Assembly: GCA_002170275.2 (NCBI GenBank) | Contig: NHFH02000009.1 | Coordinates: 9,804 to 19,408 of the forward strand | Source: Candidatus Pelagibacter sp. TMED106 | Lineage (GTDB): Bacteria; Pseudomonadota; Alphaproteobacteria; Pelagibacterales; Pelagibacteraceae | Reading direction: 5' to 3' | Length of the DNA stretch: 9,605 bases | In this document: positions 1-7,764 of the stretch, one piece after another | Layout of the letters: each line of letters starts with the position of its first letter | How positions within the stretch are numbered: the first letter of the stretch is position 1 | The notes under the pieces: generated by a model | Database searches by the model: none | The model's input: the letters and a program-made list of their open reading frames with translations, nothing else | Told to the model about the DNA's origin: nothing | Translations under genes and position numbers: made by a program

Positions 1-269
1 AAAGCAGAGGTATCAAGCTAAAAAAAAATGACATAGAATTATTTTCAGGAGAGTTTTGGTCAGGAAGCAAAGCAAAAGAGTTAGGTTTAATTGATGGAAT
101 AGGCAATGCAAATGAGATTTTAAAAGAAAGATTTGGAGAAGATTTAATTATTAAAAAATTTGAAAAATCAAAAGGGTGGCTAGCCAAAAAGTTATCTTCA
201 AGCAATCAAGTAGATCAACTAGTAAACATTCTAGATGAAAAATCTATCTGGCAAAGATATGGTTTCTAA
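1..269 (+). CDS. S49-family (SppA/SohB-like) serine peptidase, 3' end only
   Basis: This is the C-terminal fragment of a protein whose start lies before the window; the first complete codon begins at position 3 and the frame ends at TAA 267-269, leaving 88 residues. The segment ELFSGEFWSGSKAKELGLIDGIG (36-104, written here only as a guide; key residues are GEFW, G-S-K-A and GLIDGIG) matches the end of the S49 peptidase fold, where an F-x-G-x-x-W-x-G-x-x-A-x-x-x-GL-x-D signature follows the catalytic serine. S49 members are membrane-associated proteases that cut signal peptides or other membrane peptides. The catalytic serine and lysine lie outside the window, so activity cannot be judged. The tail after the motif is lysine-rich. 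The stop codon overlaps the start of glyQ, which suggests one transcript. I recall the order S49 peptidase, glyQ, glyS, ppdK from other Alphaproteobacteria. SppA versus SohB subtype is not resolvable from this fragment. Confidence 0.85.
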   Translation, partial: SRGIKLKKNDIELFSGEFWSGSKAKELGLIDGIGNANEILKERFGEDLIIKKFEKSKGWLAKKLSSSNQVDQLVNILDEKSIWQRYGF

Positions 270-1143
270 AAAAAAAAAGATAAAACCTAAATACCAGTCA
301 TTTCAAGATACAATATTGAATTTACAAAAATATTGGAGCAAACAAGGTTGTGTTGTCTTACAACCTTATGATATGGAAGTTGGAGCAGGAACTTTTCATC
401 CAGCAACTACTTTGAGATCATTGGGACCAAAATCTTGGAAAGCTGCATACGTTCAACCTTCAAGAAGACCTTCAGACGGAAGGTATGGAGATAATCCTAA
501 TAGATTACAACATTATTATCAATTTCAAGTTTTAATAAAACCTTCTCCAAAAAATATTAAAAAGCTTTATTTAAATAGTTTAAATGTAATAGGTATAAAT
601 TATAAAGAACATGATATTAGATTTGTAGAAGATGATTGGGAGAGCCCAACCCTAGGAGCAGCCGGACTTGGTTGGGAAGTTTGGTGTGATGGAATGGAAA
701 TAACACAATTCACCTATTTTCAACAAATGGCAGGTATTGAATGTAAACCAGTTTCAGTAGAATTAACTTATGGTCTTGAAAGAATTTGTATGTTTACTCA
801 ACAAAAAAAAAATGTTTACGATCTTCAATGGAATGATGACGGAATACTATATAGAGAAGTATTCCATCAATCTGAAAAAGAATTCTCAGCTTATAATTTC
901 GAATATGCTAATACGGATAATTTGTTTAAGATATTTGATATGTTGGAACTAGAAGCTAAAGCTTTAATAGAAAAAAAATTATCTCTTCCTGCTTATGATC
1001 AATGTTTAAAAGCAAGTCATTTATTTAATATTCTAGACGCTAGAGGAGTTATAAGTGTAGCTCAAAGAGCAGAGTACATTGGTCGAATAAGAGATATTAC
1101 TAAAGGTGTAGCTGAAGTTTGGCTTAATACTCAAATTAAATAA
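259..1143 (+). CDS. glyQ: Glycine--tRNA ligase alpha subunit
   Basis: This is the catalytic alpha chain of the bacterial alpha2beta2 glycyl-tRNA synthetase, which activates glycine with ATP and charges tRNA-Gly in the cytoplasm. Family blocks are unmistakable: W-x-x-x-GC followed by QPYDMEVGAGTFHPATTLRS near the N-terminus, then QPSRRPSDGRYGDNPNRLQH, VEDDWESPTLGAAGLGWEVW, and EITQFTYFQQMAG with a following TYGLERI, together forming the class II active site. The start is uncertain. An in-frame ATG at 235 would give 302 residues and a 35-nt overlap with the upstream peptidase gene. The ATG at 259 gives 294 residues, an 11-nt overlap and an N-terminus closer to relatives, so 259 is preferred; neither has a clear Shine-Dalgarno. 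An 11-A run (268-278) encodes a short lysine patch just after the start. The stop TAA shares its last base with the glyS ATG, implying translational coupling and balanced subunit synthesis. Confidence 0.97.
   Translation: MVSKKKKIKPKYQSFQDTILNLQKYWSKQGCVVLQPYDMEVGAGTFHPATTLRSLGPKSWKAAYVQPSRRPSDGRYGDNPNRLQHYYQFQVLIKPSPKNIKKLYLNSLNVIGINYKEHDIRFVEDDWESPTLGAAGLGWEVWCDGMEITQFTYFQQMAGIECKPVSVELTYGLERICMFTQQKKNVYDLQWNDDGILYREVFHQSEKEFSAYNFEYANTDNLFKIFDMLELEAKALIEKKLSLPAYDQCLKASHLFNILDARGVISVAQRAEYIGRIRDITKGVAEVWLNTQIK
268..278 (+). repeat. Run of eleven A residues at the 5' end of glyQ
   Basis: Eleven consecutive A bases span the peptidase stop codon (TAA 267-269) and early glyQ codons encoding SKKKK. 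The run follows both candidate glyQ starts, so both predictions depend on its length being right. The downstream glyQ frame is intact as read. Homopolymers of this length are prone to polymerase slippage and to sequencing indels. Confidence 0.9.
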
Positions 1144-3209
1144 TGTCTGAGTTTTTTTTAGAACTTTTTAGTGAAGAAATTCCTTCCAATTTACAAAATA
1201 ATTCACGTCAATTTTTACTAGATAATTTAAAAAGATTGTTTGAAGAAAAAAGTGTGTTATTTAAAAAAAGCTCCGCTTATTCAACTCCAAATAGAATAAT
1301 AATTGTATTTGATGGATTACTTAAAGAAGTAATTCATAAGCCACAGGAGGTAAAAGGGCCAAATGTGAATGCTCCAGAAAAAGCAATAGAAGGATTTTTA
1401 AGATCAAATGAGATAAGTAAGGAAAATTTGTTCAAGAAGAAAATAGAAAAAGGCGAGTTTTATTTTTTTAAAAAAGCACCTAAGAAATTAAGCACTTTAG
1501 ACTTACTAGAAGAACAAATTCCATTAATTTTAGACAAGATTCAATGGAAAAAATCAATGAGATGGGGAAATTTTAGTCTTCACTGGGGTAGACCATTAAA
1601 GTCTATATTGTCTATTTTTAATGGTAAAAGTTTAGATTTTAAATTTTACCATTTAAATTCTTCAAATGAAACTTTTATTGATAAGGAATTCGAAGATAAG
1701 AAAAAAAAATTTATCAATTTTAAAACCTATAAAAAATTTTTTCACCAAAAAGGAATAATAATAGATCAAGATTTAAGAAAAAATTTAATTAAAAAAGAAC
1801 TTCATAAAATCTCTGAAAGGAAAAATATATTTATAGATCTCGATAATAAACTTTTAGATGAAGTCACAGCTATTGTAGAACAACCAAAAGTCCTATTTTG
1901 CAAATTTGATGAAAAATTTTTAAATATTCCAAAAGAAATTTTGATTATCACCATGCAATATCATCAAAAATATTTTCCAACTTTTGATCAGAAAAATAAT
2001 ATCACTAATGAATTTTTAGTAGTTGCAAACAATAAAGATCCAAAAGGCTTTATAAAGCTAGGAAATGAAAATGTTGTAGAAGCAAGATTAAGAGATGCTC
2101 AATTTTTCTGGGAAAAAAATAAATCTCAAAATTTAGTAAAACAAGTTTCAAAACTAAAAACAATGAATTATTTTAAAGGGCTAGGTTCTTATTTTGATAA
2201 AATACAAAGAATGAGAAAATTAGGCGGAGAGATTTCTGATGTGTTACTGATAAGTAAAGAAAAAGTAGAGTTATCAGCTTCTATTTGTAAAGTTGATTTG
2301 ACTTCAGATTTAGTAAGTGAATTTCCAGAACTTCAAGGAATAATGGGTGGCTATTTTTCTGAGACACAAGGATTTGATAAAGATATATCTTTAGCAATAA
2401 GAGAACATTATCTTCCTACCGGATTAGATAATAGAATACCAAAAAAATTATTTAGTATAGCTTTGGCTTTAACAGACAAACTTGATACTTTAGTTGGATT
2501 TTTTGGAATTAACCAAAAACCTACTAGTTCAAAAGATCCCTACGCTTTAAGAAGGTCAGCTCTAGGGATTATAAGGTTAATGATAGATAATAATAAAGAC
2601 TTTAAAATAAAAGATTTAATAAACTATTCAATTAATCTATACAAAGAACAAGGCTTTGAAATATTGAATGAGTCTTTGCAAAAAGATTTAATTGAATTTT
2701 TATCTGATAGATTAAAATATTATATGAAAGAAAAGCAAATTCGACATGATATCATTGAAGCAAGTATCAAATCAAATAATACAGACAATATTAATAAAAT
2801 TTATAAAAAAGCTATTATATTAAATGATTTGATTCAGAAACAAACAGGTCAAGATATAATAGCAAGCTATAAGAGAGCCTCCAATATTTTAAATAGTGAA
2901 TTAAAAAATAAAAATTTTGAACTATCAAATACAACTGATCCTAGTATTTTCAATAATAATTTTGAAAAAAATTTGTATAAGGAGATTAATGATTTGAAAA
3001 AATATTTTGTAAATATTAATAAAGACGAGGATTATAAGCTCTCTCTTAAAAATCTAGCTAATGCTAAAAATGTGATTTTTGAATTTTTTGATAATGTGAA
3101 GGTCAATGATGAAGACCAAAATATAAAAAAAAACAGATTGGAACTTTTGCAAATGTTATGTAAAACCTTTGATAATTACATAAATTTTTCAAGTATCGAG
3201 AGTATTTAG
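1143..3209 (+). CDS. glyS: Glycine--tRNA ligase beta subunit
   Basis: This is the beta chain of the heterotetrameric glycyl-tRNA synthetase, which supplies tRNA binding and is needed with GlyQ for charging. At 688 residues it matches the family length (E. coli GlyS is 689). The N-terminus FFLELFSEEIPSNL is the characteristic opening (usually L-x-E-x-x-x-EE-x-P). Further in are QVSKLKTMNYFKGLGSYFDK-like helical blocks, the Q-G-I-M-G-G-Y stretch with nearby EHYLP in the HD-like domain, and SSKDPYALRRSALGIIRL, a very conserved block. The C-terminus has FFDNVKVNDED followed by NRLELL, the end of the DALR-type anticodon-binding domain. The ATG at 1143-1145 overlaps the glyQ stop by one base (TAATG), and the TAG stop at 3207-3209 overlaps the ppdK GTG by one base. 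No frameshift or truncation is seen. Confidence 0.98.
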   Translation: MSEFFLELFSEEIPSNLQNNSRQFLLDNLKRLFEEKSVLFKKSSAYSTPNRIIIVFDGLLKEVIHKPQEVKGPNVNAPEKAIEGFLRSNEISKENLFKKKIEKGEFYFFKKAPKKLSTLDLLEEQIPLILDKIQWKKSMRWGNFSLHWGRPLKSILSIFNGKSLDFKFYHLNSSNETFIDKEFEDKKKKFINFKTYKKFFHQKGIIIDQDLRKNLIKKELHKISERKNIFIDLDNKLLDEVTAIVEQPKVLFCKFDEKFLNIPKEILIITMQYHQKYFPTFDQKNNITNEFLVVANNKDPKGFIKLGNENVVEARLRDAQFFWEKNKSQNLVKQVSKLKTMNYFKGLGSYFDKIQRMRKLGGEISDVLLISKEKVELSASICKVDLTSDLVSEFPELQGIMGGYFSETQGFDKDISLAIREHYLPTGLDNRIPKKLFSIALALTDKLDTLVGFFGINQKPTSSKDPYALRRSALGIIRLMIDNNKDFKIKDLINYSINLYKEQGFEILNESLQKDLIEFLSDRLKYYMKEKQIRHDIIEASIKSNNTDNINKIYKKAIILNDLIQKQTGQDIIASYKRASNILNSELKNKNFELSNTTDPSIFNNNFEKNLYKEINDLKKYFVNINKDEDYKLSLKNLANAKNVIFEFFDNVKVNDEDQNIKKNRLELLQMLCKTFDNYINFSSIESI

Positions 3210-5872
3210 TGAAAAGATTAATATTAAATTTTAAATCAAAAGATTCAAAAAAAATTAAAAATCCCAAAAATTTTTTAGGTGGAAAAGGAGCCAATCTGTC
3301 AGAAATGGGCAGAATGGGCCTTCCCGTACCTCCAGGTTTTACAATATCAACTAAGGTATGTGAAATATTTTATAAAGATAAAAAAAGATTAAATTTAAAA
3401 ATAGTTAACGATATAAAAAAAGAACTTAAAAATATTGAAAAAGATGTAAAAAAAAAATTTGGTGATTTGAAAAATCCGCTCTTATTATCTGTTAGATCCG
3501 GAGCCAGAGTATCAATGCCTGGAATGATGGATACAATTTTAAATCTTGGTTTAAACGATAAAACAGTTGATGCTTTGGCACAAAAAACTTTTAATACTAG
3601 ATTTGCCAAAGATAGTTATAGAAGATTTATACAAATGTACGGAAATGTAGTTATGGGGGTAGAGAGTTATCATTTTGAGGAATTGATTGAAAATTACAAA
3701 TTAACCAAGGGCGTACTGCTAGATACAGAATTAGATGAAAATGATTGGGACATTTTAATCAAAGATTTTAAAAAGGTTGTTAAAGACAAATCAAATAAAG
3801 AATTTCCTCAAAACGTATTTGATCAATTATTTGGCGCAATAAGCGCAGTATTTTTGTCATGGGAAAGCAATAGAGCTAAGGTTTATAGGAAATTAAATCA
3901 AATACCTGCTGAGTGGGGAACAGCGGTAAATGTTCAGTCAATGGTTTTTGGAAATATGGGTAATGATTGTGCAACTGGAGTTGTGTTTACAAGAAATCCA
4001 TCTGATGGAACCAATGAAATATATGGTGAGTATTTGATTAATGCTCAAGGAGAGGATGTAGTTGCTGGTACGAGGACTCCACAACATATTACAAAGAAAG
4101 CAAGATTAAGTGCAAAAGTCAAAGAGTTATCAATGGAAGAAACAATGCCAAAAGTATTTAAACAATTAGATAAAATTTTAACAATTTTAGAAAAGCATTA
4201 CAAAGATATGCAAGATGTTGAATTTACAGTGGAGAATAAGAAGTTGTGGATGTTACAAACACGGTCAGGAAAAAGAACATCAAAATCTGCTGTAAAAATT
4301 GCCGTTGATATGGTTAAAGAAAAACTTATTTCAAAAAAACAAGGTGTGTTAAGAATTAACCCAAGCTCTTTAGACACATTATTACACCCAACTCTAGATG
4401 AAAAAAGTACAATCAATGTGATTGCTAGTGGATTGCCCGCATCTCCAGGAGCTGCTTGTGGCAAAGTAGTATTTTCATCAGATGAGGCTGAAAGACTTAA
4501 TGGTATGATGCAAGATACAATTTTAGTTAGAGTTGAAACTTCTCCAGAGGATATTCATGGGATGCATGCAGCAAAAGGAATTTTAACATCTAGAGGTGGA
4601 ATGACTAGTCATGCCGCAGTTGTTGCTAGAGGAATGGGACGACCTTGTGTATCTGGCTCAAGCGAAATTGATATTAATTATGATTCAAAAATATTCAAAA
4701 CTGCTTCAGTAGAAGTTAAAGAAGGTGATTTAATAACAATAGATGGGTCAACGGGTAGAATTATTCTTGGCGAGGTCCCAACAATTAAACCAGAGATTTC
4801 AGGAGATTTTTCAAAATTAATGAGTTGGGCTGATAATTTTAGAAAATTAAAAGTAAGAACCAATTCTGAAACTCCTCTTGACACAAAAATAGCAAGAGAA
4901 TTCGGCGCCGAAGGTATAGGTCTTTGTAGGACTGAGCATATGTTTTTTGATGAAGAAAGAATTTTATCAGTAAGAGAAATGATTTTATCAAAAACTCTTG
5001 AAGATAGGAATAAAGCCTTAGCAAAACTTTTGCCTCATCAAAAAGATGATTTTGTTGAAATATTTAAGATTATGAGCGGCTTACCAGTTACTGTAAGATT
5101 GCTGGATCCCCCTCTTCATGAGTTTCTTCCGAAAACAGAAAAAGAGATTAACGATGTTGCTGAAGCTCTGAGTCTTCCTATAAAAGAGATTAATTCAAGA
5201 ATTAATGAATTACACGAACAAAACCCAATGCTAGGGCATAGAGGATGTAGGTTGGGAATTTCTTTTCCAGAAATTTATGAAATGCAATGTAGAGCTATTT
5301 TTGAGGCATTATCAGAATTGAAAAAGAAAAAAATAAAATCAGCTTTTCCTGAAATCATGATTCCCTTGGTTTCTACAGAAGCAGAGATAAAAATTATGAA
5401 AGATCTTGTTGTAAGAGTGGCGGATAAAGTTCAAAAAAATAAAGATACAAAAATTGATTATATAGTAGGAACTATGATTGAATTACCAAGAGCAGCATTA
5501 AAAGCAAAAGATATAGCAAAACATGCTGACTTCTTTAGTTTTGGAACTAATGATTTAACCCAAACAGTTTTTGGAATCAGTAGAGATGATAGTGGAAAGT
5601 TTTTAAATGATTATATTGAAAATAAAGTATTTTCTATAGATCCATTTATTTCAATCGATGAAGGTGTTGGAGATTTGATAGAAATTGCAGTCGAAAAAGG
5701 TAAAAGACAAAATAAAAAAATAAAGCTAGGAATTTGTGGGGAACACGGAGGAGATCCAAAAAGTATTCATTTTTGTGCAAACGCAGGTTTAAATTACGTT
5801 TCTTGTTCACCTTATAGAGTTCCAGTTGCTAGACTAGCCGCAGCTCAGGCCGAACTATCTAAAAAAAACTAA
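3209..5872 (+). CDS. ppdK: Pyruvate, phosphate dikinase
   Basis: This enzyme reversibly converts ATP, phosphate and pyruvate to AMP, pyrophosphate and phosphoenolpyruvate in the cytoplasm; it links the lower glycolytic/gluconeogenic pathway and can replace or complement pyruvate kinase or PEP synthase. At 887 residues it is full length. The N-terminal ATP-grasp domain opens with FLGGKGANLSEM and GLPVPPGFTI, and includes QDVEFT (335-340) and MLQTRSGKRT. The swivelling domain carries GGMTSHAAVVARGMGRPC with phosphorylatable His468 preceded by Thr466-Ser467. The PEP/pyruvate barrel has RTEHMFF (Arg574), VRLLDPP (Arg630), GTMIE (754-758), SFGTNDLTQ (777 on) and GICGEHGGDP with catalytic Cys843. 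All key residues are present. The start is GTG at 3209, overlapping the glyS stop; GAGAG at about 3198-3202 is a possible weak ribosome site. A regulatory kinase/phosphatase partner is not in the window. Confidence 0.98.
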   Translation: MKRLILNFKSKDSKKIKNPKNFLGGKGANLSEMGRMGLPVPPGFTISTKVCEIFYKDKKRLNLKIVNDIKKELKNIEKDVKKKFGDLKNPLLLSVRSGARVSMPGMMDTILNLGLNDKTVDALAQKTFNTRFAKDSYRRFIQMYGNVVMGVESYHFEELIENYKLTKGVLLDTELDENDWDILIKDFKKVVKDKSNKEFPQNVFDQLFGAISAVFLSWESNRAKVYRKLNQIPAEWGTAVNVQSMVFGNMGNDCATGVVFTRNPSDGTNEIYGEYLINAQGEDVVAGTRTPQHITKKARLSAKVKELSMEETMPKVFKQLDKILTILEKHYKDMQDVEFTVENKKLWMLQTRSGKRTSKSAVKIAVDMVKEKLISKKQGVLRINPSSLDTLLHPTLDEKSTINVIASGLPASPGAACGKVVFSSDEAERLNGMMQDTILVRVETSPEDIHGMHAAKGILTSRGGMTSHAAVVARGMGRPCVSGSSEIDINYDSKIFKTASVEVKEGDLITIDGSTGRIILGEVPTIKPEISGDFSKLMSWADNFRKLKVRTNSETPLDTKIAREFGAEGIGLCRTEHMFFDEERILSVREMILSKTLEDRNKALAKLLPHQKDDFVEIFKIMSGLPVTVRLLDPPLHEFLPKTEKEINDVAEALSLPIKEINSRINELHEQNPMLGHRGCRLGISFPEIYEMQCRAIFEALSELKKKKIKSAFPEIMIPLVSTEAEIKIMKDLVVRVADKVQKNKDTKIDYIVGTMIELPRAALKAKDIAKHADFFSFGTNDLTQTVFGISRDDSGKFLNDYIENKVFSIDPFISIDEGVGDLIEIAVEKGKRQNKKIKLGICGEHGGDPKSIHFCANAGLNYVSCSPYRVPVARLAAAQAELSKKN

Positions 5873-5883
5873 TAATTTAGATA
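5856..5883. terminator. Weak inverted repeat between convergent ppdK and nadC ends
   Basis: TATCTAAA (5856-5863) and TTTAGATA (5876-5883) are perfect reverse complements separated by 12 bases. They flank the ppdK stop codon and lie within the 13-nt gap before the nadC stop. The position, between two converging genes, suits a bidirectional transcript end. The stem has only one G-C pair, and on the forward strand only a loose T-rich stretch follows. On the reverse strand an A-run complement gives eight T residues inside the hairpin. Such AT repeats also occur by chance in this composition, so the call is tentative. Confidence 0.25.
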
Positions 5884-5885
5884 AT

Positions 5886-6719
5886 TTATACTTCTAGTTT
5901 TAAGTCAACTGCAGATGAACTATGTGTAATACTCCCAATTGAAATTCTATCTACACCTGTAGCAGCAATCTTTTTAATTGTTTTTAGACTTATGTTTCCT
6001 GAAGCTTCAGTTTCATAATATTTTTTGGCTATTTTAACTCCAGTTTTTAATATTTTAGGCTTCATATTGTCAAATAAGACTGTGTTGAATTTTAAACCCA
6101 TTATTTGTTTTAGTTGATTTAAATTATCAACTTCTACAGTAATTTTTTTCCCTTTTTTATTTTTAATTGCAAGAGATACTAAAGTTTTAATATCTGAGCT
6201 TACAATATGATTATCTTTAATCAAAAATTCGTCACTCAGATTAAACCTGTGGTTAGTACCTCCACCTAATTTTACTGCATATTTTTGTATTACTCTTAGG
6301 GTTGGAATTGTTTTTCTAGTACAACAAATTTTGCATTTTTTGTTAACAGATTTAACAAATTCGTTTGTTTTAGTTGCAATACCAGAAATGTGACTTATGA
6401 AATTTAAAGCAACTCTTTCTCCAATAAGAATATTTGTTGCTTTACCCTTAATTATTGCAATTAATTCATTTTTTTTTACTGATGAACCTTCTTTTTTTTT
6501 TATTTCAAATCTAATTTTTTTGTCTATTAGTTTAAAAGTTTGTTTAGCAAACTATAAACCACCTATTACAGCATTTTGATTAGAAATTAATTTTAATTTA
6601 ATGATTTTATTTTCTTTAACTAAACCTGATGTTATGTCTCCAGAAGGGTAAAGGTCCTCATTTAAGGCCAACTTTACTGTATTCTTAATATAGTAATTAC
6701 TTAATTTGATTTTAGACAC
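5886..6719 (-). pseudogene. nadC: Nicotinate-nucleotide (quinolinate) pyrophosphorylase, interrupted by in-frame TAG
   Basis: NadC turns quinolinate and PRPP into nicotinate mononucleotide, CO2 and pyrophosphate, the step after NadA in NAD synthesis. Read from GTG at 6719 (five bases after the nadA stop) to TAA at 5888-5886, the frame has 277 codons, normal for the family, with one in-frame TAG at codon 56 (6554-6552). Both sides are clearly NadC in the same frame. Upstream: NEDLYPSGDITSGL and NAVIGGL. Downstream: FAKQTF, GERVALNFISHISGIAT, CTRKTIPTLR, GGGTNHR, LIKDNHI, EVDNLNQL, FDNMKP, EASGNISL and ISIGSITHS. PRPP and quinolinate-binding residues therefore look intact. CTRKT replaces the common DTRKT. 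No ATG, GTG or TTG follows the stop until a TTG at 6224, inside the LIKDNHI motif, so reinitiation cannot give an active enzyme. TAG ends glyS and ygfZ here, arguing against recoding. A single substitution explains it: real nonsense mutation or sequence error. Confidence 0.88.
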
Positions 6720-6724
6720 TTGTA

Positions 6725-7714
6725 TTATCTGCCAATTGCAGTCATTCTTTCAACAGATATTCTTGCTTTATTTATAGTATCTGTATCCATAACTATTTCA
6801 CCTGATTCATTTTCTAAACATTCTAGAATTTTAGGTAGTGTAATTTTTTTCATATGAGGACAAAGATTACAGGGTTTAATAAATTCTACGTTGGGATTCT
6901 CTATTTGTATATTATCACTCATAGAACATTCTGTAACCATCATGACTTTTTTTGGTTGATTATCTTCAACATATTTGATCATACCTGAGGTTGAGCCGGC
7001 AAAATCACTTGCTTCGATGACTTCTGGTGGACATTCAGGATGAGCTATTATTTTAATACCTGGGTTGTTTTTTCTTATATCATTAATTTGTTTTTCGTTA
7101 AATTGATCATGCACTATGCAAATTCCTTTCCAAGAAATTATTTCTATATCTGTTTGAGAGGCGACATATTTTGCTAAATAATCATCTGGTAAAAATATAA
7201 CTTTTTTTGTACCTAATGATTTTACAATTTTAACTGCATTGGCAGAAGTACAACATACATCAGTTTCAGCTTTTACTTCTGCAGATGTATTTACATGGGA
7301 AACAACAGGGACTCCTGGATATTTTTCTTTTAATAATCGAACATCTTTTCCTGTAATTGAAGAGGATAAAGAGCATCCAGCATTCATATCAGGCAACAAA
7401 ACTTTTTTTTGTGGACTCATTAATTTGGCAGTTTCTGCCATGAAATGTACTCCAGCCATTACAATAATGTCAGCAGAAGTTTTTGAAGCCTCAACAGCTA
7501 AAGCTAAAGAGTCCGCAGAAAAATCTGCAACCCCATGATAAATTTCAGGAGTTTGGTAATTATGTGCAAGTATAACTGCATTCTTTTTTTTCTTTAATTC
7601 ATTAATTTTATGAATATAAGGTGCATGAATTGACCACTCAATCTCAGGTAATACTTTAGAGATTTTTTTGTATATAGAGTCGGTAGCTTTTTTAACTTCT
7701 TGAGTAAATTCCAT
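6725..7714 (-). CDS. nadA: Quinolinate synthase A
   Basis: NadA condenses iminoaspartate with dihydroxyacetone phosphate to make quinolinate, the precursor consumed by NadC. It is a cytoplasmic, oxygen-sensitive 4Fe-4S enzyme. The family blocks are LAHNYQTPEI, FMAETAKLMSP, MNAGCSLSS, HVNTSAEVKAE, PDDYLAKYV, CIVHDQF, HPECPPEV, GSTSGMIKY and CNLCPHM. Aligned by motif with E. coli NadA (Cys113, Cys200, Cys297), the three cluster ligands are Cys114 (AGCSL), Cys199 (GICIVHD) and Cys285 (LCPHM), counted from the ATG at 7714. That start gives 329 residues; an in-frame TTG at 7729 would add five residues and is less likely. There is no obvious Shine-Dalgarno. The gene follows ygfZ by about 50 bases and precedes nadC by five, so all three are probably cotranscribed. 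Nothing looks degraded, in contrast to nadC. Confidence 0.97.
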   Translation of the reverse strand: MEFTQEVKKATDSIYKKISKVLPEIEWSIHAPYIHKINELKKKKNAVILAHNYQTPEIYHGVADFSADSLALAVEASKTSADIIVMAGVHFMAETAKLMSPQKKVLLPDMNAGCSLSSSITGKDVRLLKEKYPGVPVVSHVNTSAEVKAETDVCCTSANAVKIVKSLGTKKVIFLPDDYLAKYVASQTDIEIISWKGICIVHDQFNEKQINDIRKNNPGIKIIAHPECPPEVIEASDFAGSTSGMIKYVEDNQPKKVMMVTECSMSDNIQIENPNVEFIKPCNLCPHMKKITLPKILECLENESGEIVMDTDTINKARISVERMTAIGR

Positions 7715-7764
7715 ATTAAAACTTATCAATTTGGAAGAACCTTGTCATTCATTATTCTGACGCA

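Noticed and set aside
770..952. Open frame of 60 codons overlapping glyQ in another frame
   Set aside because: glyQ is unambiguous here and the alternate translation has no coding character.
4198..4464. Open frame of 88 codons on the reverse strand
   Set aside because: It is antisense to well-conserved ppdK coding sequence; the same holds for the shorter reverse frames at 3370-3609, 4678-4884 and 4839-5024.
5886..6224. A free-standing 112-residue reverse-strand protein starting at TTG 6224
   Set aside because: It is the C-terminal part of nadC. Its apparent start lies within the conserved LIKDNHI motif, and homology continues upstream in the same frame to the TAG at 6552-6554 and beyond.
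6552..6554. Recoding of TAG as a sense codon in this genome
   Set aside because: TAG is the natural terminator of glyS (3207-3209) and ygfZ (7767-7765), both ending at the expected family length, so genome-wide reassignment is not supported; no pyrrolysine context was seen either.
6397..6579. Forward open frame of 60 codons with a hydrophobic translation
   Set aside because: It is antisense to nadC; the phenylalanine/isoleucine-rich look comes from reading the complement of lysine and asparagine codons, not a membrane protein.
7239..7538. Open frame of 99 codons on the forward strand
   Set aside because: It lies entirely antisense to nadA, which has clear family motifs, and its translation shows no recognisable domain.
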